Positions 1 to 12,127 of a DNA stretch of 64,000 nucleotides are shown here, in pieces. The notes beneath the pieces are model-generated. The model was not told the origin of the DNA, did not search any database, and was given only the letters and a program-made list of their open reading frames with translations. Every line of letters begins with the position of its first letter. Within the stretch, counting starts at the first letter, position 1. The stretch covers positions 4,085,104 through 4,149,103 of the forward strand of contig NC_051105.1 of assembly GCF_901709675.1 (NCBI RefSeq), read 5' to 3'. This DNA comes from Syngnathus acus (taxonomy: Eukaryota; Chordata; Actinopteri; Syngnathiformes; Syngnathidae). The position numbers and the translations under genes were made by a program.

Positions 1-3000
1 TTCAAAAGTGGAGTATTAAGTCGTGTTTGCTGATTGGTTCAAAAAACCCTGAGAAGTGATGCTTTATGCCCAACAACAACATCATATTTTCGCAACAAGA
101 AAATATCCAGACAAGGTTTTCTGTGGCTGTGATGATCAGCTAGTGTTTCAGCGGTCGCTGTCATCTCAGGGATGTGGCGCTGTTAATACAGCAGAGTGCA
201 CTGTCTGATCTGTACAGCAAACAGTTTGGAACGAAGGCTAGGGCCGTCCTTTCCGAGCCATCCTCATAGGTTCAGAAGCTCCTTCATCCATACAACTTGT
301 GGTTTAGGTTTTGGTGCAGAATATTTGACCCTCCAGACGGAGAATTGAACATGAAAATGACCTATGTTATTAAGTTAATTTTATCGTGGAATGTATCCTC
401 CGGTTTTTTTTTTGCTGCTGCTTCTGTCTGGGTCAGAATGATAGTCAATTCCTGAAGACTCAATCAATAATATCGACCCACTATCACACTAAATTTTGCC
501 TGAATAAAAATGACATGATTCAAAATAAATAATTTTGATCCTTCTCATTACAAATACAAATGTTCTGCAAAACAGAACGGAATACAATGATTTTCACATT
601 TTAATCTAAATCTAATTAAATATGGTGCAAAGATAAAATATATCTTGTTCAAACTGATAACTTAAAACAATAACATTCACTCGTTTTGAATTTGACGCCT
701 GCAAAACGATCAAAAAAGCTAGGTTGGGGCTGTGTTTCATCACCTTTCCTTTTAATAATACAAATTAAAAAACGGGGACTGAAGATGCTAATTTTAAAGC
801 TTTGTTAATCTGCTCACCTGTAGAATTTTCCAAACAGGTGCCTTTTTTTTTTTTAACAAACTCCCAATTTTTGCTGTCCCTGTCCCAACGTATTCTTGAA
901 TATTAAACATCTCATCTTTATCATGTCTTCTAATGAATATAGGTTAAAAAGTACTTGCAAGTCACAATATTGTTTTAATGTGCATTTATTGAAATTAAAA
1001 TTTGTAAGTCGCCTGACTCACGGCGTCACTTTCAGTCTTGGAGTGAGCCGTGCCACTTTGTTTGTCTTGCCTGAGATTTAAGGCAGTACGGGGATAAAGG
1101 GAGGGTCAAGTAGTCTTCTTGAGCAAACACGGACATGGTGACAGCGTTTGGGACAACAAGCGTTCCACGAGAACCAGTCTGTCCTTCCTGCCGACAGTCA
1201 ACCCCGCCTTTGCGCAACCGCGGCGAACCCCCTCACCCCTTCAGCCCAGGGGCTGTGAACCTGCAAAGGCAGCATAATGAAGCCATATAAGCCTGTTATT
1301 TGCTGCTTTACGGCTCGTTTTATGAAGGTGAGTGGACAAGCAGCTCCCAGAATGGTTCCTGTCACTTTACAGATAGCATTACCAAGAGAAAAGGAGAGTC
1401 GAGGAGGGAGGACAGGGCAGGCTGCAGAATGGGCCAGGGCCTTTATGTCACTTGTGCCGTGGCTTTGATGGGGAGCGGCCTGGCTGCAGGCTATCACTGC
1501 GACATTTTATTTTACGTCGTCCCCCTTTTGTTTTGGGGGTTTGGAGTGGGGGGTATGACCTATGTACTTATTCCCACCTCCTCTTCACTAATCAATTACC
1601 ACATTGATCCATTAATCAGACAGGGGGTAGCCAGTGAAAGGCCCCATGGGTATGTCTGAAGAACTGTGGGATAGGCCTTGGGCTATCATGGAGGAGTTTC
1701 TTCTCCTGCGGTTCCACTGTTCAACAATTGGCTTCGTCAATGCATCACTGCACTAACCAACATGTTTATGACCATACAAGGCATTACAATTGTTGCTAAA
1801 TATCTGGGAGTGCAAGTTCCTTCTAATATTTATGCGGGAAAAAGGTACGTGTAATTGAGAATTGTGTAATTAAATTGGTAATATTTTCCTCATTTTACAA
1901 ACTTTTTCTCCAAATACTCCCCTGTTCATGAATACCTGCAAATACAATTGAACCAATAACACGATTATTTGACCTATTTTGAGCGCTGAGACATGTTTTC
2001 AGAAGATTGCATTTTTGGGTTCCCAAAATGGAGTTAACAGTTTTAACGACTGAATTTAAGCACAGTCCAGTGTAAACAGCTGATTTTTTTTTCTTTTTTT
2101 TTTGTCCATGGAAGGGAATTTTCACAGGCCTGTGTTCCTGTGGTTTAGCTGGAAATGATAACATGACTACTTGCAAGATTCAAGATGCCAAACAAGGAAT
2201 TTGACTTCGGTACGCCAACTATTGAACTTTTTTTTTCCTGCCTTAAATGCTTCATAGATTGGTTGACATTTTTCACAGAAATGTTAGTTTCTTGAATTAG
2301 CCAGAGACACAATTTTAAACCTTTTAAAACATTGAATCAAAATTTGCCCATTTCTTTCTCATGTGCTGTTGTCACGTAAACAAGTGATTATTGTCCCCCA
2401 CCCCCACGTCAAAGGCCTCTTGGCTATCGAGCCCATGGGAAAATAAAAAGTCCAAATTTTCTTTTGCAAAAAGCCAACAGGGTTCATCAGAAAACATGGA
2501 AGCATTTTCAGTTCGAGCAAACATGTTTTTTGTTTGTCTGACAGTTACCATGGCGTTTGGGCAGTGGCATAATTATTTCTGGGGCACAAACAGAAACGGA
2601 TCCGACGGTCAACAGATTAAAAAAGAAGGGGAAGCTGCGGGAGCGGAAGTCACCACACTCTGATTTGGTTTTGGTGTATCCTTACTAAAGCCATCCCCCC
2701 GGTGTGCCTCCGCCATCGCCAAGTGAGTTGACAGAAGCAGGGAATATTTTGGAAGACGCTGAAAGAAGAAAAAGCTGTTCTGCTTGTTGTAGTCCACCCC
2801 CTTTCAGTCTGACCAGGGTCCAGCCGCCACTCCGCCAGCGCTTGTGGGTTTAGTGAACTGAAAAGACACTTCTTGTGTGGATTTTTCAATTCTTCAACAT
2901 GTCATCGGCCAGGAGTGCTATTGTCCCGCCGCCCTTTCTTTAGACTCCTTCTGCTGAGACAAGTCGTGTCATCCCCTCATGATCAGCACTTTTGTTGCCT

Positions 3001-6000
3001 TTGTTTTTGCTGCTACCTCAGAAGTCCATCTTGTCTTTTATATGGCTGCCTTTCATGCATAAGGGAACAGTTGTGGCCTGTTGTGGGGCTGTTCCACTGC
3101 ATTTCCACCAGTGGGGTTTCTTTTCAATGCCTTCAAAGTAGTACAATGGGCCTCAGAAGGCCTGAATGGCCAATGCAGAGAGCACAATCCTACAGAGGCC
3201 GCTTATTTTGTTTTGCCAGAGTCAATAAAAATGCTAAGTTAAAAGCTAACCCCCTTATGTCCTCCTCAAATGGAACGACTTATTTGACCTCTTTTAAGCC
3301 TCCCTCTCAATTGACTTTTAATGATAAATTCATTTAAACTGTCAACAAAAGTGTTTTACTCTGCACTTTGCCAATGAATGTTTTATTTGCTGTCCAATGA
3401 AAAGCATGTGTGAGCAAATTTGGGGCATTTTATTGCAGTAAATATAAACTGGAAATTGTCACTTAAAGAAGGGATGTTTTTCTCTTTTTTTTTTTTCACG
3501 GGATGGTGGCAAATGTATATATATAACCTTGTTGAAAATAATCCATTGTGAATGGCCCCTTAGAGTTGTCGCCCATGAGAAGTCCCTTTTCGTAGAATTT
3601 AGACGAAAACGATAACATGACTGTCCATGCCGATGGCAGATCTTCATTTCCAACCTACAAAACCGTTATCATAAAAATTGAACAACTAAAAATGAATTTT
3701 CTAATTTTGTAGGGTTTCCATTTCATTCGCCCGTACTTGACAAATTTGATTTTGCGTAAAAACAAAACAACTGATTTTGTCCCCTTATATAAACTAAATA
3801 AATATACTGTAATCCTCAACAATTTGATATGCATGCCCTTTGTCGGTTTGCAGCCACAAATTTACATTGTGAATGATATTTCATGGAATATTGACATGCC
3901 GGATTGCTACTGTTGTCATAGTGCTCATGTCCTTTCTATTCGAACATTTGCCTTTCCGGAGTCCTCGATAAAGATGTCTCCCTCCTTCAAAGGAGGTGCG
4001 GGATTAAACTCGTTTTATATAGCACGGATGACAAAAGTACACAGTCGTTCCCCCGGCGAAGACCTTGCATAAAAAGCATTGTGTGCTGATTTGTGAGCTT
4101 TGAAGAAAGCCGGGGGTCTTTGAGAAGGATTACAGGTAGAACAGGCATTGGCTGCCCAAGATAACTGCCATGACTTCATCCTCATTGTGTAGATTAAGGC
4201 ATAAAACCCAAACTAATGAGACCCGAAAGAGGGGAGGAAATGGTGGGTGGGTGGGGTGTGGGGTTTGAGGATTGTTCATGATGAGGGACGATCAGTATTT
4301 TTTAAATCTAAATTAGTGCTGCAATGCTAACTGTGAGGCGGAAGTGCTAACCAGTGCGTCACCATATTATCTTTTGTATTTATTAGTTTGTTTTAACTGT
4401 TTTGGTTGTTGTATGACTTGCATTGTTTGATGTACAACACTTGCAGTGGTAGTTGTTTTAAATTGCTCTATAAATAGTTGAGTAATGTAGTTTGCATATC
4501 CATCACTCAGTGATTATTGTGTGTGTTGGGGCTGGGGGGGATATCTTTAATTTTGTACATTTACCACACGGCATCTACCTGCACTTCCATGCTGGAGGTA
4601 ATTGTGTAAATCTACATATTGAGTGCATGGCTGTTGTCATTCTCTGTTTTGGAGTGTGGCCTCTTGTTATCTGCCATCATTCATGTGGTACAATGAATAT
4701 TACCACCTGAATTAGGCCATTATGATGCCAGTTGGAGGCCTGTAGAGTTACAGGAAATGCATTACATTGTGATAATGAAACAGCTCCTGCAGGCTAATTA
4801 ATTCAACACAACGATGACGCATAAAAATCGAAAAGCAACGTAAAACCATAAGTTATTGGAGCGTATTCAACACGGCATGGGATATTATTTCTCTCTTAGT
4901 GTCATTATTCTAGTTCGGTCTGTGTGTGGCTGTTGTTTTGCTTTGTTCCCCTTAACCACTTAAGAGGAAGGATGAACACAATGTTTCCAAAAGATATAGA
5001 CTAATTTCACCCTCGTAACAAAAAAATGGGCCCACATTTCTGTCTGTCCTTGCCTTGTTTTGAGTGCCATTTGGCCCATGTCTGCTGCCCTGGCCACCGC
5101 CGCTGTTCTTGCTAATGAGAACCAGCACCATATAAACCCACAAACACACACTCACTTCTGATCTTGGACCAGTAAACGCAGCTGCTGTGGCCATGTCCCA
5201 CCACTTTACAGACGCTTGTATACCCACAAAGCCCCGTGTTATCATAACCTTCCATGTAAAAACCGAAAAAATGACGGTAAGGGAAATACATTGTTAGTAT
5301 AATCCCATATGGCATGTTGGAAGGCTGGTTTTAATAGGCAAGACAGAGCAGTTTGTCAACCACATGTAGGCTACTGTAACTAAAAGTAATCCAGATTCTT
5401 AAAAAAATTAAAGATAATCTTTATGCATTGCAAATTCCTAGAAAAAATAATCTAATACCTGATTATAAGGCGAACTGTCGGCTTTTGAGAAAATTGGAGG
5501 TTTTTAGGTGCGCCTTATAGTGCGAAAAACACGGTAACCTATTGGGGCAGTCAACATTAGAGGTTCCCCTGCAAATATTTGATCTACGTATTATTACTAT
5601 CTACCCATCAGCCCTCTGACACGTTTTCTGTTTTCCTTGATTGAACACTTTTCACAGTCCAAATGCTTATGTCATGTATGCAAGAATCAACCTAATTTAC
5701 AGAAGTTGCTATGACAACTCACAAACAGATTAGAGCCAAGAATGACTGGAGGGCACGTGGAAGCATTGTTGACAGGATTAAGCGGCAGTTGACGTGCTTT
5801 TACCTCCTCTTTTTTTTTTTTTATATAAAGCCAAAGACAAGTGAAATGTAGAATAATTCTTCTCTTTTTGTAAAACCACAAAAGAAAAGCTCTTCATCCT
5901 CTTTTTGTAGCCATCGCACAAAAGGTCACTGACACAATCAACCAACTATATGATCCTTCTTAGTGAGATTTTGTTGTGAAAGATAAGGTTCCTCGTTGTA

Positions 6001-6828
6001 ATTAAATGAATCGCTTGCTCTAAGGGTGGCCACATATGTCAAATAGAGCATTTGCAAGGTAGCAAAGACAATAATTAACACTCAAAAAATGTTGCTTCAA
6101 CATTTGATGTTTTTTTTTCCTCAAAACTAGACACAATGTGGTGGTCAACACATCTGATTGTTCTGAAACGAATAGGTTTTTATTTTTCCCAGCATACTTC
6201 TATCCTTGCCATATACAATTCTGTTTTCTCCTTGTCAATATTGTTTTTTTTCCCACTACCCCTATTTCTGCGGCATTGATTTGTATTTGAAATCATAGTT
6301 AAAACATATGTTTATGAACACTTGGGGCGTGGCTGTGTGGTCGGGGCATAGAATGACAAATGTTTACACTCATCACATCTCATTGCTGCTGCTTTTATCA
6401 AAACTGGCCTTGCCGGAGGTCTGTGCTCCACTCCATGACTCTGCTATACAACCACAACAACCACCCCCGCCAACTCCCCGAGACACTGAGCAGTGTGGCT
6501 GCATTAGCATATGAGTGGCTGAGTGTTTGGGTGAGTTTGTCTTCAACAAAAGAAAACTAAAGCCTAGGTCATCGCATATATCCCCTCCACTTCAATGAGC
6601 AGCTGAAGGGCAAACGGAACCAAACCCCTCCAAACATTTATAGACTTTCACTGTTGTCAACATGTTTACCATTAAAGTTGTTTATATTATGAAAATGAAT
6701 GCAACAACAACCTTTAATTATTCAGTGACCTCAACCCTGCATTCATACTGTATAAGGTCTTCTAATGTATGCCACAAATACGTGAATTAATGTGTGCTTA
6801 TGTTGTGCATATCTATTTTTGTTAACAG
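1..6828. other. CLYBL intron 1 or upstream DNA; no supported exon
   Basis: I see no coding exon here. The first recognisable CLYBL exon starts at 6829 and begins with the third base of a codon, so the missing first exon must end in phase 2; no ATG-led exon with a good donor in that phase was found. The stretch is AT-rich with scattered T runs. A block at about 1270-1500 is denser and less repetitive and resembles conserved non-coding sequence, but that is an impression only. A small MITE-like inverted repeat lies at 5463-5520. Exon 1 could be present but too short to recognise, or lie beyond the left edge. Confidence 0.5.
5458..5535. repeat. Short MITE-like element with TATAAGGCG inverted ends
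   Basis: The left arm TTATAAGGCGAAC (5463-5475) and the reverse complement of the right arm GTGCGCCTTATAG (5508-5520) match at 11 of 13 positions around a 32-nt spacer. The flank continues TGCGAAAAACACGGTA, a sequence I recognise as part of a repeat dispersed through percomorph genomes. It encodes nothing and is probably a decayed non-autonomous DNA transposon. The family name is not certain. Confidence 0.5.
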
Positions 6829-7027
6829 CGATGGTGTCGGGCTCAGGTTGTTCACCAAGGGATGGCGTCACCGCCATGACACTGCAGGTGCTTCGCTGCC
6901 CTATGTACCCCGCAGAGCCGTGCTCTACTGCCCCGGCAATGATGAGCGAAAGCTGAGGAAACTGGCCACACTGGACCTTGATTGCGCCGTCCTAGACTGC
7001 GAGGATGGCGTAGCCCTCAGCAAAAAG
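6829..7027 (+). CDS. CLYBL: CLYBL exon 2 (citramalyl-CoA lyase, mitochondrial)
   Basis: This is the first recognisable coding exon of citrate lyase beta-like protein. The family enzyme splits citramalyl-CoA to pyruvate and acetyl-CoA in the mitochondrial matrix, the last step of itaconate breakdown, and so protects the B12-dependent methylmalonyl-CoA mutase. The exon opens after TTGTTAACAG and closes AAAAAG|GTAGTA, giving 1 + 198 nt. It encodes an Arg/Lys-rich stretch (GWRHRH), fitting the end of a matrix-targeting peptide, then the first strand of the TIM-barrel with YVPRRAVLYCPGND and the acidic motif LDCAVLDCEDGVA. The last is a near-exact match to human CLYBL. The start codon is not in this exon; about 20 N-terminal residues are missing relative to the 340-aa human protein. 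Confidence 0.95.
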
Positions 7028-9300
7028 GTAGTAATCCCAAATTGTTTTTTTTTCATGGTAGGATTACATTCAAAACTACTGCATGTTGGCACCCTCTTAC
7101 TCCAGCCTGTTTTATTCAAAGATCCAATGCAACAAAGGTATAAGGCGATCTGCCTGTGTTTTACCGTGTAAAATCATCAGCATTTGGTGTGCTGCTTTAA
7201 AAACTTGCTTCCAAGTTAAAAGGTTGGGAGAAGTGTCAGCTAGTGAACGTTATATGCCGGTGCCAGCACAGCAGATTCTGAAGGTGGTTGAGTTTGTTTA
7301 GCAAAACAGGAAGAGGGCAGGAAAAGTAGCTAAAAGTGCGGATTTGGGACATTTTTGTTATTCTTAATATCTATATGCATTGATCAAAAAAAAAAAAAAG
7401 AAAATCATCCATATGCACAATTGCGTTTCAGTAATGGTCTTACTTTTGACCTAAATTACAACTCTCCGGCCGACAGGTGCTTTCACACTTCATCCCATAA
7501 AGGCAAACACCTAAGTAAGATGTTTCAAGCAAGCACATTTCTCCCTATTATAGTGGTATAAAGGCAGCAATGCCCCCCTCCCAAGCTTTCTTTAAAACAA
7601 GGTGACCACGTCCCACTGGGCAAGCAGTGGGAAAGCAGCAGATGCAGCAGGTTAAAAGCATTCTCCTCCCGCTCACCATTGGCCCTTCTGAACTGTCCAT
7701 GAAATTGTGATTGGAGATCAGGATAAAGAGTTGGCCCAGGTGCAACAAAGAAAAAAAAGTGAGCTAACAAAGGTTTTTAAGTCATGATAATAAAGATGAT
7801 TGATATGGCTGCAGGCCGTTCCTGTAGTTAGACAAAGGCAATAAGATGACGGCCCGCGTGACTGACAGCTCAGAGCTGTGACCCCGTGATGATGTCACAG
7901 CTTTGGTCCACAGGAATGCAGCCATTCAGACTCAAGAGGAATTCCCAGGTTCTGACCCTGTATGTAAGTGCATCCAAAATAGTTTACTTTCAACCTACTT
8001 TTTTTAAATAAAAGAAGACAAAATATTAGGTTCAACTAATGCTCCAGGTATCAAAAATTCATCCTATTAGAACAAATCGTGTCAATAATGGTAAGGTATA
8101 CAATCATTTATCATAGTTTCATCTGTTTCCAAGATTGCACCACAAGAAAAGCTATTTTATTAAATGTTCTATCCTCTATTTCACATTTATATATTACGGA
8201 TCTGAAATGAAAAAAATGAATCATTGCATAAAAAAAATAACATTTAAATATAATGAATATATGAATATGTATACATATGTGTTTCTATCTGTGTACTGTT
8301 CATGTGAATATATTTATATTAGGGCTGCCAGTTTTGCTATGTTGCTAGTGGACTAGCCCCCCCAATCGTAGTCGCGAGTATTGGACTGGTCATATGTAAA
8401 TCACAGCATAGGCGATTGCCCATTTTTGATTTCTTTCAGTTTTTACCAAATTATTGTCTGGTAAACTTTAAAACCCATGCGTATAGTTATTCTTTACAAT
8501 GTGACTCTTGGCCTGGCATGCATATCAAAACAGTTCTGGTTGATTCTTCACAATTACTTTTCTGTACGCAAAACCTTCAAGTTTTTACGAGTTTCTTTTC
8601 TCGCCAGTGTACCTTTTAATGTTTGCTTTTTACGATCTGCCACCTTCACCTTTAAAACTTGCTGAGGACCTACTTTAATTACTTGCCACTTTGACTCCCA
8701 AAATGTCCGCCCTCCATTTTGGCAGTAGCGCCGGCTGCTTAGGAAGCGGGGATGAGAGATGGACCAAAGGGTCAAAGCCACAGAGAGCTTGCTAACTGTC
8801 AGCATGGACCCGTAGGGGAGTGGAGGGAGGGAAGATAAGGCTGACTGCTCTAACACTCTTACACATATCATCATATCTGTATGATCAGTGGGCTGGAGGA
8901 AGAGGGGGAGTTGAAACCCTGGAGCGGAACTGACGGCTACACCTGTCCTCTGTCCTCATCTTTTCCTCGCCATCTTTTTTGCCCTCCTCTTGTAGTCGTC
9001 CCTCCGCTGCAGGTTCCTCTGGGTTAAGATGGTTCCCTCCTGGTCTCTTGGTTGCCCTATGGTCCACTTTTCCCCTCCCTGGCGTGTGTCTCTCTGTCTC
9101 CTTTCCCCACATGGGTCCCTCCATTCTCCACCCCCTGCCCTCCTCTGCCTTCCCTGCCTTAGAGATTCTCTACTAATCCTTGGAAATTTGGAACTAATGA
9201 ACTAACTGCTGAGCCGCTGCTACGGAGCTTGCTCCCAAACTATACTGTACTTCACACTCGATTTCCTCTCCAGATGGCACGGTGGCTTGGCAGACCCGGT

Positions 9301-9324
9301 GGGAGGGAGGGAGGGAGGGAGGGG
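9301..9324 (+). other. G-quadruplex-forming GGGA repeat
   Basis: Six runs of three or four G, each separated by a single A, give an uninterrupted (GGGA)5GGGG tract. It satisfies the usual G-quadruplex rule. It lies just before a CA microsatellite in CLYBL intron 2, on the non-template strand of that gene. It may also be viewed simply as a tetranucleotide microsatellite. Confidence 0.7.
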
Positions 9325-9361
9325 TAGGCGCCTCACTCACTCTCATGAGCCTGCGGAGGCA

Positions 9362-9409
9362 GACACACACACACACACATACACACGCACACACACACAC
9401 ACACACACA
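9362..9409. repeat. (CA)n microsatellite
   Basis: A dinucleotide CA run of about 48 bp with two interruptions (CATACA and CGCA). It is purine-pyrimidine alternating and potentially Z-forming. It is likely polymorphic. Confidence 0.9.
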
Positions 9410-10153
9410 GAGACATGTTTACCAGACAAGTACACAAACACTGTTGACCTGAACTACTTGTATGCAAGGATACTTTCCTGTTTCCCTCTTTTTCAACATT
9501 TTGTGGATTTCTTATGTTCTGAAGGCTTAGGAATCCCACCACCATCTTGCAACCAACAGGATTACTGCATAAACAGCTTTTGCAAAGGCTATGCAGAAAT
9601 AACTTAACGATGATTTGTAGTTTTGAAATGCTACGGCACGTCAAGCCTAGAGCTTCAATAATTTAGTTGACACAAAGTGACAGTAAACATGCTAAAATAT
9701 AATGCACACCAATTTGTCAATCATTTACTTGAGCATTCTTTTTTAAAAGCAAAATGCTTCTAAACCCCAAAAACGAACAAAGGAAACAGTTACTACTACA
9801 TTCTGAGATTCCACTGATTGGGTAGTTAATTTACTGAAATTTATTTGAACAAGTTTACAAATTTACTTGATTATTATGGCAAGAACATTTTCAATTGTTA
9901 AAACTGTTAACCAATGTCTGGCCAACGTTTGTTCAACCTTTTGCAACCTTGTACAAACCCTGACCATACAAATAACATTCAGCTCTTGAAAACAAAGATC
10001 ATGCAGTCACATCGTAATAATTGCGTTCATGGTCAATTTTGTATCAGTCATTGATGGGCCAGATTAAAAATAGCAAGTGGTTGGATTTCGCTCACGGGCC
10101 AGGGTATTGTTCAACTCTATTGGTCTGACTACAAAATTGGATTTGCCGGTAAG

Positions 10154-10236
10154 TAGAGCCTATCCCGACCCTGGGCGGGTCGCCAGTTAGTCACGGTGCA
10201 CAAAAACCATTCACACCTACAGTATGGTCAATCTAA
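10154..10236 (-). repeat. Truncated percomorph SINE fragment
   Basis: Read on the minus strand, this piece ends in GGGATAGGCTC, the same body motif found in the intact SINE at 57468-57786. It also contains GTGTGAATGG and GGCGACCCG segments typical of that fish family. The tRNA-like head is missing and the tail is cut, so it is a decayed partial copy. It abuts the hAT-like MITE that begins at 10239. Confidence 0.65.
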
Positions 10237-10238
10237 AG

Positions 10239-10549
10239 CACAGGTGTCAAACTCAAGGCCCGGGGGCCAGATACGACCCGCCACATCATTTTTTGTGGTC
10301 CGTAAAAACAAATTGTGCATCTAATTTGTGTCATTTCTAAAATTGCCAATTGTCTTCACTTTAAAAAAATATCTTTTTAAAATATTTAAAAAGTTTCCAC
10401 TCGTCTGATTTGAATTATTTTCTAGTTTGTTTTGTAGTTTATACAATATATAATATGAGGCGTTTATTTGGGTTGACAGTCATAATGGCCCTCCGAAGGA
10501 AACTGTGACTACGATGCGGCCCGCGACAAAAATGTGCTTGACACCGCTG
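10239..10549. mobile_element. hAT-like non-autonomous DNA transposon (MITE)
   Basis: The left end CACAGGTGTCAAACTC and the reverse complement of the right end, CAGCGGTGTCAAGCAC, are imperfect terminal inverted repeats sharing the GGTGTCAA core. GGCCCG-rich subterminal sequence is present on both sides. The flanking octamers ATCTAAAG (10231-10238) and ATGTAGAG (10550-10557) match at 6 of 8 positions, fitting an old 8-bp target duplication as made by hAT transposases. There is no ORF. Ends of this type are widespread in vertebrate genomes; the exact family is inferred. Confidence 0.65.
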
Positions 10550-10734
10550 ATGTAGAGTGGGCTGAGGGAGAACTATATACGTGCATCCACTCATGGACAT
10601 TTGAGGCCAAATCCCAATTGCGGGGTAAACAAACCAACCACATTTCCAAACAACTAACCACAATTTCAATATGATGCTATTTGGAACCTTAAACTTAAAA
10701 AAATGTGTATCAAACTGTACTGCCCTACTCCAAT

Positions 10735-10902
10735 CCTGCACCAGTGGACAAAGTTACACTCTACACTGTCATCCTTATATATGCCTAATTCTCTATTCTT
10801 TACTATCCCACTCTGTTTCACACCCTCAACGGAGCAGTGCTCCCAATTTTGTTGTATACCTGCTGTACAATGACAATAAAGGCATTCTATTCTATTCTAT
10901 TC
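10735..10902 (+). repeat. LINE-like 3' end with (ATTCT)n tail
   Basis: The segment finishes TGTACAATGACAATAAAGGC followed by ATTCTATTCTATTCTATTC. This is the 3' terminus seen in many fish non-LTR retroposon copies with a pentanucleotide tail. No reverse transcriptase ORF is present, so only the 5'-truncated end was inserted. The clade assignment (L2/CR1-like) is a guess and the left boundary is approximate. Confidence 0.5.
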
Positions 10903-11528
10903 TTGTGCTCACAGGATTTAACATCGTTACTTTTCAATATGAATCAGCAAACTGATAGTTTTTATTCCGCTGATCTTCCTGTGAGTCACTGAAGCAGAGA
11001 AAAACCTGCCTCGTTGTGGTGTGAGCATCTGAGCGGAGATTAGATGTTCAGTGCATGACATTATTACGCGCTATTACCTTTTTGCTGTCGGCGGTGCAGT
11101 CACGATATGAGCTATGGCCTATGCATGAACTGGTGTCCGACACCAGAGATTTTCAATTTTACATAAATTATGCAGTCAACTGTCAACTGCTGCATGACCT
11201 CGGTTGAGGGTTGGTACTTATTCCTGCAGACACTCGAAGATCTGCTCTGCCTTGAAGTGGTCTCAAATGACTAAACTCTTGACAAGCTCCTGGGAAATAT
11301 TGATTTAGTCTCTTGGCCCATGAATACTGAATATTTTGTATTTAGAGTTTTAAGTATGTGGGTATGTTTACCTCCAACTTTAAATGTGTGCTTGACATCA
11401 AAACAGGCCCAGAAGATTTGATGCAAATTTTCAATGTGGCTGCCAAGACTCACAAATGGGGATTGAGCCTAGCATCAAGTAATAGAGCCATACAAATACA
11501 AATATAGCATCTGAAAATATATATACGT

Positions 11529-11530
<2 letters not shown>

Positions 11531-11592
<62 letters not shown>
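11531..11592. repeat. (GATA)n microsatellite
   Basis: An uninterrupted AGAT/GATA tetranucleotide run of about 15 units in CLYBL intron 2. It is likely polymorphic and produces a spurious repeat of Tyr-Leu-Ser-Ile on the minus strand. Confidence 0.95.
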
Positions 11593-11593
<1 letters not shown>

Positions 11594-12048
11594 GCTGATT
11601 CAAATTATTTGTAGTTCTGCAATCATCAAAAGTAGAGAAAATGACAAATAATTCAGGGATAGTGGTATTGTCTGTATTCCAACACGACGACGAGGCTTTG
11701 AACCCGACAATCCCATTTTTAAGAGTCTCTGCTTTGGGAAATCTTGGAATTGGCCATTTCATTTCCGATGTAGTTTTGCTGGAATTGTGACAGTGGGAAA
11801 GCGGAAACACTGCAGTCCAGGAATAACCTGGTGGAAATAGATCCTCCTTATTGAACTTTAACTCCATGTTCATTTTCTTGTCGAATGTGATGTCAACAAG
11901 GCGGTAGCCATGCTGAGTCAAGTGTACACTGGACTCGACGGGATCCCGAACTCCAGGATGCGCGTTAAGGAGCTGCTTGTTCGCTCACGTTCAGCGGCCC
12001 TGCCTTTCCTGGCTGACTAGTTACCCACCTGCCTTCTCTGCATGTCAG

Positions 12049-12127
12049 CTTCTAATGATGAAGATGATGGAGAGAATCAAAGAGGAAATGGAGCTGATGT
12101 TGGGGAGAGCGCTCCATGGGGCACCAG
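12049..12127 (+). other. Exon-like stretch of unknown meaning in CLYBL intron 2
   Basis: A pyrimidine-rich tract ending TGCATGTCAG precedes an open frame beginning LLMMKMMERIKEEMELM, a charged, helix-prone sequence. A weak donor CAG|GTGGTA follows; without splicing the frame stops at 12148. I do not recognise the peptide and it is not part of CLYBL in other vertebrates. It may be a conserved non-coding element that happens to be open. Confidence 0.2.

Noticed and set aside
1277-1327. ATG followed by 51 open bases and AAG|GTGAGT, as a possible CLYBL exon 1
   Set aside because: The donor is in phase 0 for this ATG, and the frame that would join exon 2 in phase 2 reads a TGA just before the donor. 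The peptide is also unlike a targeting sequence.
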